A DNA stretch of 64,000 nucleotides from Odontomyia ornata. Its lineage: Eukaryota; Arthropoda; Insecta; Diptera; Stratiomyidae. Under the pieces are notes generated by a model that saw only the letters and a list, made by a program, of their open reading frames with translations, did no database searches and was not told the origin of the DNA. Within the stretch, counting starts at the first letter, position 1. Every line of letters starts with the position of its first letter. Location of the stretch: contig OZ017738.1 of NCBI GenBank assembly GCA_963969285.1, forward strand, positions 274,216,996 to 274,280,995, read 5' to 3'. Positions 48,156 to 59,260 of the stretch are shown here, in pieces. The position numbers and the translations under genes are program-made.

Positions 48156-48302
48156 GCACTTTCCATCGTTTGGGTAAAGTGCAAGTAATGTTATTGACCT
48201 ATTGAAATGTAATTTGCATGATTTGCTGACAATAGCTAAAACAGATACTTATAAATTGTAAAATATTGTATTAATAAATCAGTTGATAAAACGATATCAA
48301 CT
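48156..48302 (-). other. Two further stem-loops in the Gypsy-B leader
   Basis: 48156-48182: a 9-bp stem starting GCACTTTCC, with one bulged base on the right arm and an 8-nt loop. 48281-48302: a perfect 8-bp stem AGTTGATA/TATCAACT around a 6-nt loop. Confidence 0.6.
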
Positions 48303-48322
48303 CGGGCGTTTCATTAGAAAGA

Positions 48323-48505
48323 ACTACAGGTTCAAGTGCCTGATAGTGATACGTATTTGTATTTGACACTAAGTTCAAGTGCTTAAGTGTTGTTTTAGTG
48401 AAGAAGTGGTTTTTAGTTCGACGGTAACTATAGGTTCAAGTACCTATTAGTTACATACTATCATTCTGACGACGTTGTTACCAAGTTTAAGTGCTTGAGT
48501 AACAA
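48323..48505 (-). other. Array of four stem-loops with invariant 8-nt loop (leader RNA structure)
   Basis: Stem-loops at 48323-48347, 48366-48390, 48424-48454 and 48475-48505. Each has the plus-strand loop TTCAAGTG, TTCAAGTG, TTCAAGTA or TTTAAGTG. Each has a stem of 8-11 bp and one unpaired base on the right arm, 3-4 bp from the loop. The stem sequences differ between copies while pairing is preserved, so changes are compensatory. They lie 68-250 nt downstream of the primer site in element sense, where packaging or dimer signals occur. A role as protein-binding DNA sites is the alternative. Confidence 0.75.
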
Positions 48506-48572
48506 ATAATTAAATATTATTTTTATACACTACAATTAAAAACTTAACATAATCAACCGAAATCAATAGAAA

Positions 48573-48590
48573 ACCTCAACTTGGGTGCCA
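48573..48590 (-). other. Gypsy-B primer-binding site, diverged tRNA-Lys type
   Basis: In element sense TGGCACCCAAGTTGAGGT, 2 nt inside the LTR. It matches the Gypsy-A tRNA-Lys site at 13 of 18 positions, with the same 2-nt spacing. Confidence 0.6.
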
Positions 48591-48592
48591 TC

Positions 48593-51165
48593 TGTTACAA
48601 CCGCGGAAGTCACCGCAGTTGCAGACATTAAGTTTCGGCAGAGGGGTGAGTAATCCGGGGTGGCATACTGAGGCCGGCTAGCGCTCAGTCGTGTCGTATG
48701 ACTTCCTGGACACCCTCTGCTCGTGCTGAGCCACCCTGCACATAAGAACTAACACGAAGGGATTAGGACGGGAAAAGGGGAGGTCATTCTAAGAAATGAA
48801 AAAATTTTTTTTTCCTTGCACAGACATGGCCGTTTTATTACACAACAAAAGAAAATTTATAAAAAAAATTCGCAAATTTACCAAAAGAAATTAATATAAA
48901 CACCAAAGGCAAATCCGCCCCCTTCAAAAATCTAATATAATGAAAAATGAGCTAAACGAAGATTAACTTAATAATACTATATGAATGAAAATAACATGAT
49001 TTGATATAATGCAAATAATTAAATAAATTAGAGAAAAAGTCAAATTTATACTCACTCCCTTTCTTGCACAACTGCAAGTGCTCAGCGAAAAACAAAAAAA
49101 GAAGCGTGGAGCCACTGTAAATTAAGATTGAAATGTCTGTAATGTTAAACAAGTTGGGTAGACAGACCTATGCTCGTGTCAGAAGGGTTTTGTACTCAAC
49201 TTACAAAATGCAGTAACCAGTAACGAATAAAATCAAGAAACATGTCATGTTTGAGGATCATACTATTACTAGCAAAGTTGAAAGAATTTTGAGTTCTGAG
49301 GTGTTTGTTATAGTTATACCCACAAATATCTCCCTTGATAATTATTTCAGATTTTTTAAGATCACGGGTGTCCATTCGCGAGGGAGGAAACATATTTTTG
49401 ATGTATTTCCCCCCCCTATGCCCCCCAGAAGCAAAAACTGTCAGTTTAAGAACTGTTTTGAAAAGCTCTCATAGAGAACTTTCAGTTGATGCTAATATCG
49501 GCTACTTTTCATGAATTTTTTTTTCAGGGGCCACTCCTCTGTACTGTAACCATCGATTCATGGCCTGTTTGTTAGAATCTTAGAATGGTTACAAAGCCCT
49601 TTTGCTAGGATCTCTCTCCTGCCTTTCCGACTTGTTTCAATTGTATATACTCATTTTCATGATACCTATCATTCCTGAAATGTTCATGCAAATCCTAGCA
49701 AAGCTGTAGTTTCTAAGTCGGTAAAAAGCGCATATGGCTCCATAGCCATATGTTTCCATAGTAATACAGGGCATATTGTTCCATAGTAATGCAGGAAAAT
49801 TCAAATCGCTATAACTTCGTTAAATATTATTCGATCTTTATGAAACTTTCAGAAAAAATCAATCTTATAAATAGGCATCTGTGCGCTAAATTTTATTGAA
49901 TTTAAGGGTACCGTCTAGATTTTATTCAAGAAAACATAAAATCAATAAATCATACTATTACTAACAAAGTTGAGTGAATTTCGACTTCTCATGTATTTGT
50001 TGTTATTGTACTCATTAAGACCTACACCCATGATTTTTTTCAGATTTTTCGGATGGAAGGTGTCCAATCGCGAGGGGGGGTACGCGAAAAGTTCGTACAT
50101 TTACCCTTCCCCTGCCCCCCTCGGTACTCTTAAGGCAATTTTAAGGCTTGTTTTGAAAAGATCTCATTAAGACCTTTCCAATGACACCCTATTCGACTAC
50201 CAATGATGAAATTTTTTTTTTGGGGGGTCACTTCCCTATATGGGGAGACCCCCTTAAACCCCTTTGAAAATTTTTTCCACCATTGAACTTTCAAGAGGTC
50301 ACCATTTCTGACCATTCCACAAAGTTTCATGGCTGTAGCTTCTATAGTTTCGGAGAAAAAGTGCTGTGACATACAGACGGACGGACGGACGGACGGACAG
50401 ACGGACACAGGTCGTGATTGCAATAGGGTTTTGTATTTTAGTACAAAACCCTAAAAAATCAAAGAAAGATAGTAAAACGGCCACTTTAATAAGCACCATC
50501 CGCTGTCTCTCCGTTTCTTTCGTGTTTTTCCACTTTTTGTAACTTCTGCACTGGCTTGTTTAAACTGTCAAACTTCCCACTTTTATTGTTCGGGACTGGA
50601 CCTTCGTTCCTCTTCACGTTACACTAAACGCCTTGATATTCACAGTTTTTTTTCCTCACTCCTTTTTAATTCTTTTTTTTTTATTTCTAGGTGTCATTTA
50701 TTTCATTAATATCGAAGCTGAAATCTTCTCACGACACACTTCGACCTAGGATTGAGCCTTCAAGTTAAAATTATATTCGCACACTTAAACTTTCGTCCAC
50801 TAAAACTTTATCCACTAACACCCAAATTAAAATCCTTTTTCGCAAAATTCAAGTTAAAATTCACTTAACGCCCACACTAAAATCCTTTCCCCAAAATCCA
50901 AGTGAAAATTCGCTTCCAATTACTGAATTAATAAATGTTCTTCACACCGTCAAAGAACTTCTTCCTCTTTTCAAAGTAAAAACTAACTCCAAAAATTAAC
51001 GCCTAAAGCACTCCCTCTCATTTTCAAAGTCAAATACTGACTACCCTTCCCAATCCAGCAATTCACACCCAGAAAATCCAACCCCGCAATACTCTCATTT
51101 GTAATAACCGCTGCCGCATCTGGGTAACGTAATCGAAGTTCATTACACTTCGATTCCGCCACGCG
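48593..51165 (-). repeat. Gypsy-B LTR, right copy (5' LTR in element sense), interrupted
   Basis: Matches 33689-34954. The match breaks after ATGTTAAA (49149) and resumes at AAAATCAAAG (~50454), showing an insertion. Ends CGCCACGC before unrelated sequence. Confidence 0.82.
49150..50453 (+). mobile_element. Hairpin-ended repeat family (R), copy 1, inserted in LTR
   Basis: Starts CAAGTTGGGTAGACAGACC and ends with (ACGG)n followed by AGGGTTTTGTATTTTAGTAC and its complement ACAAAACCCT. The uninterrupted LTR at 34245 defines the insertion point between A residues. It is non-coding and shares long blocks with 52243-53158, 55946-57434 and 60478-61966. The reverse complement of the satellite is (GTCY)n. 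That, with the terminal hairpin, recalls Helitron-derived DINE-1-like elements; this is not proven. Confidence 0.75.
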
Positions 51166-52190
51166 AGAAAAAATAAGATTATTTTATTTTCTAAGAAGAA
51201 TTTCCAATTCAGAATCACTTCGTTCGTTGTACCCTGCATTCATCCATTCAAGACTCCAACATGTAATTCAGTGTTGGGCAGGCACATGTAAAACTTACTT
51301 TAATTCTTTGAAAACCATAGAAAACCATTAGTTGTGAAGAATTCTATCTAAAAAAAGCTTTTAGAACAAAAAGAAAACCGTGTTCGATTGTCACAAAATG
51401 ATGAAATAAATTTTATGGAAGTGATGCCATATCATTTTTTCCCCAATTCTTTTGTGGTGGTGCAGATATTGGAAGTATTTATGTTGAAATGGTGGAATTA
51501 ATTTGGCACCGCTTCCATAAAATTAATCTCATACTTTTTAGGGCATTTTGAAGTCTGTTTTCTTTTTTTTCTTTTTTATTTCACCCTGTTTAGTGGCAAA
51601 TTTTTTCAAACCTTTCAAAACTCCGTTTCTCGAATACATTGTACCGTGTATATTAAAATATAGTTTTTTTCTGCAATGCGAAACCACCACGGCTAAAATC
51701 TTCAGCGTTCATAGGGATCGAATTTAATGCTGATACATTTAATACAAGATCTCATAAACGTCTACCTTGATTTTAGATTTCATAAAAATCTGATATGAAT
51801 TGTAGCTTTGAGAAATTTTCGAATTCCGAACTATGCCTAGCCACTATCATGATATTCTAACCTAACAGTGAAGCGCTTTTTTATTGTTCAACATTTTTCA
51901 ACCTTTGAGCGGCCGCCATTTTGTTTCAAACTATCCGACTTTGGATTTTTTATTGTGAGCTTTATCACACACTTGAATTAATCTTTGTATCAAATTTGGT
52001 ACAAACTTGAGCTACACTTTGGTCAGAACAGAAATCACGGGTTTTCATCTAAAACATCATGTACTTTGTTTCTGCTTAACAAATTTGAATGAATTACAAC
52101 ACAAGTCGAAATACTTCTGAAAATTTGGCGAAAATCGAAGCGAAAATGTGACCTCCAGGCAAACACTCACAACGGCACATGCACACACAC

Positions 52191-52195
<5 letters not shown>
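51166..52195. other. AT-rich region, possibly diverged repeat sequence
   Basis: No gene seen. Phrases near 51900 (CCGCCATTTTGTTTCAAAC) resemble blocks in the R repeat near 56570, so part may be an older R copy. Confidence 0.4.

Positions 52196-52235
<40 letters not shown>
52196..52235. repeat. (AT)n microsatellite
   Basis: About 40 bp of TA dinucleotides following a short (AC)n run. Confidence 0.9.
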
Positions 52236-52237
<2 letters not shown>

Positions 52238-52242
52238 AATTG

Positions 52243-53158
52243 GACCAAACAGGAAGAAAGACGTATCTTTTGCCGCTCATGTTAGAAGGACTTTGTACCC
52301 AACTTTTCAGAAATGCACTCACCAGCAACGAATAAAGTCAAGAAATATTTCAAAGTTTTTCCGCTTTCAACGGTCGCGATTTTGTTGCAAACCAACAAAA
52401 ATCACTCAAACCATGAATTCCAAAAATATTAATATTGTTGACAGCATTTGGAAATTTCAAAAAGATCAAATCAAAACTGCGGCGACTGATTCGATGGAAT
52501 GTCCATGAAATCACAAAATCATGCGTTATTGTTGTTGTAACTGAAGAAATTTCAAATGGCTATAACTTCCGCGTATATCATTTGGTTTTCATCAAACTTA
52601 TAAACTTTAAGGAGCTTTCGCAGGCCTACTTAAATAATATCAAGTTTCGTTTAGTTTAAGAGCACCTATAAGATTTTATTGCGAAAAATGTGAAATTCAA
52701 ATATCATACTATTATTAGCAAAGTTGCGCGAATTTTGACTTCTAAGGTATTTGTTGTTGTTGTACTCATAGATACTTACCCCCATAGTTTTTTCGAATTT
52801 TCCGGATCACAGGTGGGGGGGGACACAACTTTTTCGTGCGTCCATGTGTCCCTCGAAGCAATAAGTGTAAAATTAAGACCTGTTTTGAAAAGTTCTTATC
52901 AAGACCTTTCATTTGATACCCATATTGGCTCCCTGTATTGAAATTTTTTTTTTGGGGGCTACCCCCACTATATGGATAGACTCCCTCAAATACGTTGTTA
53001 AATTTTTTTGTGGTTGAACTTTGAAGAGACCAACACTTTACACCTGCTTACAAAATTTGATGTTTCTAGGTTAAGTAGTTGGCAAGAAAAAGTGCTGTGA
53101 CACACGGACGGACGAACAGACAGGGTTTTTTAAAATTATTTTACAACACCCTTAAAAC
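52243..53158 (+). mobile_element. Hairpin-ended repeat family (R), copy 2, diverged
   Basis: Shares the CATACTATTA, GTTGTTGTACTCAT, AAGACCT and TTTCATTTGATACCCATAT blocks and the CACACGGACGGACG satellite. Its degraded terminal hairpin has complementary T/A runs near 53125-53155. Confidence 0.65.
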
Positions 53159-53279
53159 ATACGTGATGAATTGATAACCTTCTTTCCTTTGGAAAGTCAA
53201 AGCCAACCTTTATGGTCGATTTTTGGACTGCAACCATCCTTCGTTAGCTTTGTTGGAATTACACTAGAAGTATGTCCGG

Positions 53280-55019
53280 AACTTAATCCGTTCATACTTC
53301 AGGAGTGAGGTCAGCAATCAATGGGCGGAAAAATTGAGGGGTCTCAGCCCACAGGGACCAGATGGCGTTTTCCTGAAAGTGAATAGCACATTCCGTAAGA
53401 AGTCTCGAGAGAAGGTATCGAGTCTTGAAGTCACTAGTGATGAGATAAATCTTCCCGATAGGGCTGATATCGAAATTGATAGTATGACTCCGGATAGAAA
53501 TGGAAACAGGATTACATGTAAGGGATTGCATAAACCTACCCGACATTTGCCTGTGGCTGCTATTAGGAATTATTGCATATTATTCAACAACATGTTGAGA
53601 AATTCTTATTTCCCAAATGAATGGAAAAAGGCTAAAGTATTTCCGATCTTAAAGAAAGGAAAAGAATCTTCATGCCCCAAAAGCTATCGCCAATCGGCTT
53701 GCTGCCTAACATCAGCAAGGTGTTTGAAGTGGTACTCAGCAGAGCATTAAACGCACTCATTGAGAAATGATGCCAAATTGCCAATTTGGTTTTCGTGCCA
53801 GGCATTCGACTACACGTGCAATAACGAAAGTAAACTCAGACATCTGTTGGAAACTAAATGATAGACAATGTTTTGGAGCATGTCTCATTGATATAGAGAA
53901 ACCCTTCGATACGGTGTGGTTACATGGACTAGTTTTTAAACTTCTTCAGGACAACTTCCCCAGACACCTTGTCGCTAAGATGTGCAATATGTTATACGGG
54001 AAATCGTTTCTTCTAACTGATTGAAATCTGACAACAATGCGCGAATTCAAGGTCTTGAATGATCTACAGAAGGGAACAGTTACTGCGCCTCTGCTCTTCT
54101 CAATATTCATTCGCCAGTTATTGAATGGCTTTGATTTTAATGTCTCGCTAACGCGATTCCTGGTGGCGATTGATGATGAACTGATCATCTACACGAAGAC
54201 CGAAAAGCTACAATAGTTCAGAGCAATCTTCAAAAAATGATCAATGACAATTGGTGAATGAAAATCAATGCGCAGAATTGAGAAACAATTTTGTTTCGGA
54301 CAACGCTGAAGGGGGTCAATCAAGACCTGAAACGTAATCATGGCTGGCAACGGTAGTTCAGAACGGGTTTCACATAAATTTTGTGTTCGATACCTCGGTG
54401 TTCATCTCGATCAGTATCTGTACTGTACTGAACATGTCAAAATCATGCTCAGTAAGGCATAAAAAGTTATCATGGCCCTATGAAGACTCTTTCATTCCAA
54501 AAACATTGGTTCAAAGGTCAAAGTAATCTGTTACAAGACCCTGGTAGACCAGTTTTGACATATGGATGTCAGATCTGATACAACCAGAGTGCTAGTACTA
54601 TGGAAAAATTAGAAGTTTTCGAAAGGAAATGTCTTCGTGCATGTACTGGTTTGTACGGAAAGCCTGAAGACGGATTGAAAGCACTATTATCGAATAGAAA
54701 AATTTATCAAACCGCTCAAGTGACAAGAGTCGATATCTTCATATTGAAACTTCTATGGAATCATATGGCAAAATCTGTAACTGTGAGTCAAAACCCTTGG
54801 ATTTTACAGCCGTTCCACCCTACTGACGGGTATATTGCGACTTGCCTCGCTACTGGCTTCGTTCCTCCAGAAGCATTCGTGTATTTGAACATGAATCGAT
54901 ATGTTTTTGATTCTGACGGTGTCCCAGTCATATATCACATATATGGACAGGCCACCGATAAGAAGATAAAATATCCTCCGGATTTGAGTTCACAAGACCA
55001 ACAATTCCAATAGAGATAC
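53280..55019 (+). pseudogene. Jockey-type LINE RT, decayed
   Basis: Successive frames carry RT blocks: PQGPDGVF, NNMLRNSYFPNEWKKAKVFPI, FGFRARHSTTRAI, GACLIDIEKPFDTVWLHGL. The catalytic box reads AIDDE instead of YADD (~54165). Then follow YLGVHLDQ, a RPVLTYG-like block and the C-terminal FERKCLRACTGLYGK region (54600-55013). Multiple stops and frameshifts. Upstream endonuclease is absent, so the copy is 5'-truncated. Clade by block similarity; moderate certainty. Confidence 0.72.
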
Positions 55020-55640
55020 TCATTTGCTAGATTCATTGAAGCTGATCGAGCTGAGACGGCGCAATCTAGGTACTGGTGGCTGGATGACAATGTCTAAATT
55101 ATTCTTGTTTATTCGCAGTTTTTGTGTTTTTCGTTACTTAGTTTTTGAGTTTCAGCTCATTATTGCTACATTTAGTGTTGTTGTTTATTTGTGTTTAAAA
55201 TTTGGGATAGGTTGGGTATATGTTATGTGTATTATATTAGGTTTAGAGACAAGGTTAAACGCATAGGTTAGGAATATTGTGATAGAAGTTTTAATTATAA
55301 GATAAAACTTTTGATTGAATTTTATTAGAGTTAGGCTATAACATCTTAGGTGTAGGATCAAAGTTCACTGTTGTGTTAAAATTATAAATAATTTTAGGAT
55401 AGTGTTGGCTGGTTTTTTCTCCTTTTTCCAATCAAATCATAAAATATATTAGAATCTTAATTAATATGAGTTTGCTATAGTTTTTTGATGAAATGTGTTT
55501 AACTCATATCGTATAAATTTAGAGAACCATTCGGGCCACAAAGTTTTTGTATTGTTATTGTTTGGAATTTGCTTTATATTCTGTTAAAATTTATAACGAT
55601 TTGTATTGAATAAAGCGCTTTTGACTTTGACTTTGAAAAG
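55020..55640 (+). other. Jockey-type LINE 3' region
   Basis: AT-rich non-coding sequence after the RT end, closing with AATAAAGCGCTTTTGACTTT near 55609. A second exact copy lies at 59552-60172. Confidence 0.55.
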
Positions 55641-55763
55641 GGTTAAACATACTTCCTGTACAACATTTACTCATTTTCAAAGTGTTAGGCACATTTTCCA
55701 TAAAGTGCGGCAAGAGAAGAACTTATAGTATTATACGAGAAGTCAAAATAATATGACTTTTAA

Positions 55764-55945
55764 ATGCCCAAAAGTAAAAACATTATGTTCAGAAGAAGCT
55801 TTGTGTGTATTGGGCCTAAATATTTTTGCTACCTACCAATCGAAATAAAATTATCAAAAAATTCAATGTCTTTTCAAAAAAATTTTGCTCAATGGTTACT
55901 CGGCATTGAAGATTTTAATGTTCTGTTAGAAGAAGCAACTAAAAA
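55764..55945 (+). pseudogene. C-terminal fragment of another LINE RT
   Basis: RRSFVCIGPKYFCYLPIEIK followed by a SFQKNFAQWLL pattern. This resembles the conserved C-terminal end of CR1/jockey-type ORF2 proteins (F-x-G-x-x-x-W/Y-N-x-LP-x-EI). It continues open into the R repeat to 56069. Second copy at 60296. Confidence 0.5.
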
Positions 55946-57434
55946 CAAGTTGGGTAAACAGACCTACGCTCATGTCAGAAGGGTTTTGTATTCAATTTAC
56001 AAAATGCAGTCACCAGATCGAATCAAATCAAAATACATGTCAAAGACGATTTTATTGGAGATAATATGAAATACGAAGATCATACTATTATTAACAAAGT
56101 TGAACAAATTTCGACTTCTGAGGTTTTTGGCATTGTTACACTCATAAATATCTCCCTTGATAATTATTTCAGATGTCCATTCGCGAGGGAGGAAACACAA
56201 TTTTCATGTATTTCCCCCCCTGTGCCCCACTGAAGCAAAAACTGACAGTTTAAGAAGTGTTTTGAAATGCTCCCATGAAAACGTTCATTTTATACTCATA
56301 TCGGCTACGTTTGATGAATTTTTTTTCAGAGGCTATTCTTCTGCACTGTTATCATCTATACATGGCCAATTTTTCGAATCCTAGAATGGTTGCAAAGCCC
56401 TTTTGCTAGGAGCTCTCTCCCGCCTCGTTGACTTGTTTCACTTATGAGCATTAATTGTAGGTACTCATCTTCAGTCATTCATTAAATTGAATCAAGTGTT
56501 CAAAGCATGCACCTTAAACGTTGAAGTTGGGAAAAATTACTCAAAATTATCCAATCTTCGCATTTAAAACAGCCACTATTTTGTTTTACGATTACTGATA
56601 CCACTAGCTGAACCGATTCTCAAAGATCTACATGACACCTATCATTCCTGAAATTTTCATGCAAATTCCAGCAAAACTGTAGCGTCTGAGTCGGTAAAAA
56701 GCGCATGTTGTTCCATAGCCATATGTTGCCATAGTAATAAATGCAGCGCATATTGTTCCATAGTAAGACAGGAAAATTCAAACCGCTATAACTTCGCTAA
56801 ATGTGATTCAATCTTTATGAAGCTTTCAGGATAGATCAATCTTATAAATAGTCATCTGCGTACTGAATTTCATTGAATTTAAGGGTACCGTTAAGATTAT
56901 ATTCAAGAAAACATAAAATCGATAAATCATACTATTACTAACAAAGTTGAGTGAATTGCGACTTCTCACGTATTTGTTGTTGTTGTACTCATCAAGATCT
57001 ACATTCTTGATTTTTTTCAGATTTTTCGGATCACAGGTGTCCAATCGCGAGGGGGGGGACACAAATTTTTCGTGTATTCCCCTCCCTGTGCGCCCCTCGA
57101 AGCGAACTTTGCCAAATTAAGACCTGTTTTGAAAAGTTCTCATCAAGACCTTTCATTTGATACCCATATCGGTTACTTTGAATGAAATTTTTTTGTCGGG
57201 GGGTCACTCCCCTATACGGGGAGACCCCCCTTAAATACCTTATAAAATTTTTTTGTAGTAGAACTTTGAAGAGAACACCACTTTACACCGACGTACAAAA
57301 TTTGATGTTTCTAGCTTAAGTAGTTTCCGAGAAAAACTGCTGTGACACACGGACGGACGGACGGACAGACAGACGGACAGACAGGACGCGATTTTAGTAG
57401 GGTTTTGTAAAATCATTTTACAAAACCCTAAAAA
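55946..57434 (+). mobile_element. Hairpin-ended repeat family (R), copy 3
   Basis: Begins ACAAGTTGGGTAAACAGACC. It contains (ACGG)n/(ACAG)n at ~57350-57388. It ends with the perfect inverted repeat AGGGTTTTGTAAAAT/ATTTTACAAAACCCT. It has two internally similar halves (around 56080 and 56930, both CATACTATTA...AACAAAGTTGA). Confidence 0.75.
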
Positions 57435-57509
57435 TAAAAAAAAATCCTCGCTTTAGATTAAGAGAGATGTAATTTTAAAGTTGGTCATCGTTTTACTCAT
57501 GGTACAAAG

Positions 57510-57947
57510 CATAGTATACTCAAATAGCAGCCACACCTTTCATTTACCCTGTGTTGCACACTTTTTGAATTTTCCCAGGGGCACGTCAGCTGATCCGGGG
57601 CATGAAAGCTGATCCCATGTTTCGCGCGCTCAAGAAACAAAGCAAAATGCAAATAAAATTTCCGACGCACGTGTTCTTTTACGCATTTCAGAACATAGGA
57701 GTGCTGCCACATCCTAACAAAAACTAAAAGATTGCATGGAACGAATTTGTTTTTCTGCATTGTTATTGATTTTTTAGCTCTGGTAGCCCTGAAATCTCTC
57801 ATCGAAGCATATGTTTATATTCGCGCCATTCCTCGCATCAGCGTTTACCATCTACCTGCTACCGAAGATTTATGGCTCGCTGTTCGGCTTGTGTTCGAAT
57901 TTTTCCGGAGGGTTGATGGAGTGTGGTTACTAGTTGAGTATACTATG
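57510..57947 (+). mobile_element. MITE copy 3 (438 bp) with perfect 8-bp target duplication
   Basis: Ends CATAGTATACTCAA/TTGAGTATACTATG. Flanked by GTACAAAG at 57502-57509 and 57948-57955. Non-coding. Confidence 0.88.
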
Positions 57948-57955
57948 GTACAAAG

Positions 57956-58118
57956 AAACTTAGGTATGCTCGCTCACCGAAGTACTGCCGCCATTTAAAG
58001 CATTTGTGACGTCAGTGGGAGCACGTCTGCATAATATTGGATATTGCTTGGGTAAAATGTTAGTTTTTTATGCAATTCTTGATTGAATGTGGATTTTTGG
58101 TGTGTTGTGTTGCTACGA
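57956..58118. other. Spacer before the THAP segment
   Basis: May include the 5' end of the P-like element. No terminal repeat was recognised. Confidence 0.35.
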
Positions 58119-58463
58119 ATGGTTCACTGTAGTGTTAGTGGGTGTACTAATACAAATAACCCTATGTTAAAAAATAAATTTAGCGGACAATTTCATAGAT
58201 ACCCCAAGACTGAAGCGTCTAAAGAATGAATGATTCCATGCAACAGGAAAATACCAAATTTGAAAACTGCAAGAATTTGTGCAATACATTTTAATGAGAA
58301 AAGTTACACCTTAAAAAGTAGGCTTTTGAGTGGATGTTTCAACAAGGAAATTGTTAAATAAATGTGCAGTGCCAAGTTTGTACCTACCACTGAGAGTAAC
58401 AGTTACAGAAAGTGCAAACGAAACTAGCAGAAAAATTGAAAGAATTTTTAACGAGTCGATTGG

Positions 58464-58679
58464 GTAAGTATTGTTTATTTTTCAATGGTAGAAATTTTAA
58501 TATGAAAATTTTCATGGGACATAAAATTAAGAATTGACAACCAAACGAACGATCTTTAAGTTTCTTTGAATACGTGTTCTAAATCATCTTTAAATGTAAA
58601 TGCAGGTATTCAAACAGAGTAAATAAACAATAATAGAATACATATATAGAAAACTCTGATTTAATTCAACTTTTCTAGG
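58464..58679 (+). other. Intron in the P-like transposase segment
   Basis: GTAAGT at 58464-58469 and a pyrimidine-rich CTTTTCTAG acceptor ending at 58679 separate the THAP exon from the coiled-coil exon. Confidence 0.6.
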
Positions 58680-59216
58680 GGAAGTCTTGAGTTTGAGTTG
58701 CAAATAGAAATATTTAATTTGAAAAGGCAATTGAAGGACGCCAACAGAATAATTAGTGATCTACAAAAACAAGTGGAAAAATGCCACGCAGATCGTACGG
58801 AGTTAGAAAATTCTTTGCATCATATATTTACATCTGGCCAATTCAAAAAATCGAGAAAAGAATCCAAATGCATCAGATGGAGTGTTGACGATATTTCGTC
58901 AGCAATAAGTTTACACTCGGCTGGCTTGCGAGCTTATAAATATTTATATAAAAAAGGTTTTCTTTTACCAGGCATGTCTACATTGGGAAAGTGGGCCTTG
59001 AAAATTAGCGTTCAGCCTGGAGTCTTAACAGGTGTTTTAAAATTGATGAAATGTTAATTTTAATAAAAGAGAGGATCTGCGTTTTGTCTTTTGACGAGAT
59101 GAATATAAAATCTGACTTTGAATATGATCGTAGAAATGATAGTATTATAAGTTCATGTAATTATGGCCAAGTTGCTGTTGCATGAGGACTTGTAAAAAAG
59201 TGGTAGCAGCCTATTT

Positions 59217-59246
59217 TAGGTAAATTTCTCGAGAGAAATTTACCTA
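59217..59246. repeat. 30-bp near-palindrome
   Basis: TAGGTAAATTTCTC and its exact complement GAGAAATTTACCTA separated by GA. It lies within the decayed P-like reading frame, directly before the (AT)n tract. Repeated in unit 2. Confidence 0.85.
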
Positions 59247-59256
59247 TTGCGGAGAG

Positions 59257-59260
<4 letters not shown>

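Larger units (their letters stand above)
46599..48572 (-). other. Gypsy-B untranslated leader (about 2 kb)
   Basis: AT-rich with a GC-richer block at 47340-47720. No Gag or Pol-like frame. The part next to the primer site (48156-48505) is full of regular stem-loops described separately. Confidence 0.65.
33689..51165 (-). mobile_element. Gypsy-B: Ty3/gypsy element, minus strand, nested host for Gypsy-C
   Basis: LTR copies lie at 33689-34954 and 48593-51165. The element-sense order from right to left is LTR, primer site, ~2-kb leader, Gag, protease, RT, RNase H. Integrase is missing, replaced by Gypsy-C and a deletion. The primer site is a diverged tRNA-Lys type, so it is likely related to Gypsy-A. 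No target duplication is visible: the left flank is LINE RT and the right flank is unrelated AT-rich sequence. The two LTRs may therefore have come from different insertions joined by deletion or recombination. Confidence 0.78.
58119..59260 (+). pseudogene. P-element-like (THAP9-type) transposase fragment
   Basis: ATG 58119 starts a THAP zinc domain: HCSVSGC, FHRYPK, a CNRK block and ARICAIHF (C-x2-H). A TGA (58227-58229) replaces the conserved Trp codon. A 216-bp intron (donor GTAAGT 58464, acceptor CTTTTCTAG to 58679) separates it from a leucine-rich coiled coil (FNLKRQLKDANRIISDLQKQ). The WSVDDISSAISL and SVQPGVL blocks follow. The start of the RNase H-like catalytic core, VLSFDEMNIKSDFEYD with its first Asp, comes next. 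TGA and TAG codons follow and an (AT)n tract truncates it. P transposases use this exact order of domains and contain introns. Confidence 0.8.

Noticed and set aside
50380..50404. Direct repeats of ACGG considered as a CRISPR-like array
   Set aside because: Four-base satellite without spacers, part of the R repeat family in an insect genome.
55024..55266. 80-codon hydrophobic ORF repeated at 59556
   Set aside because: It overlaps the end of the LINE RT and the AT-rich 3' region in another frame. The repetition is explained by the tandem duplication, not by conservation.
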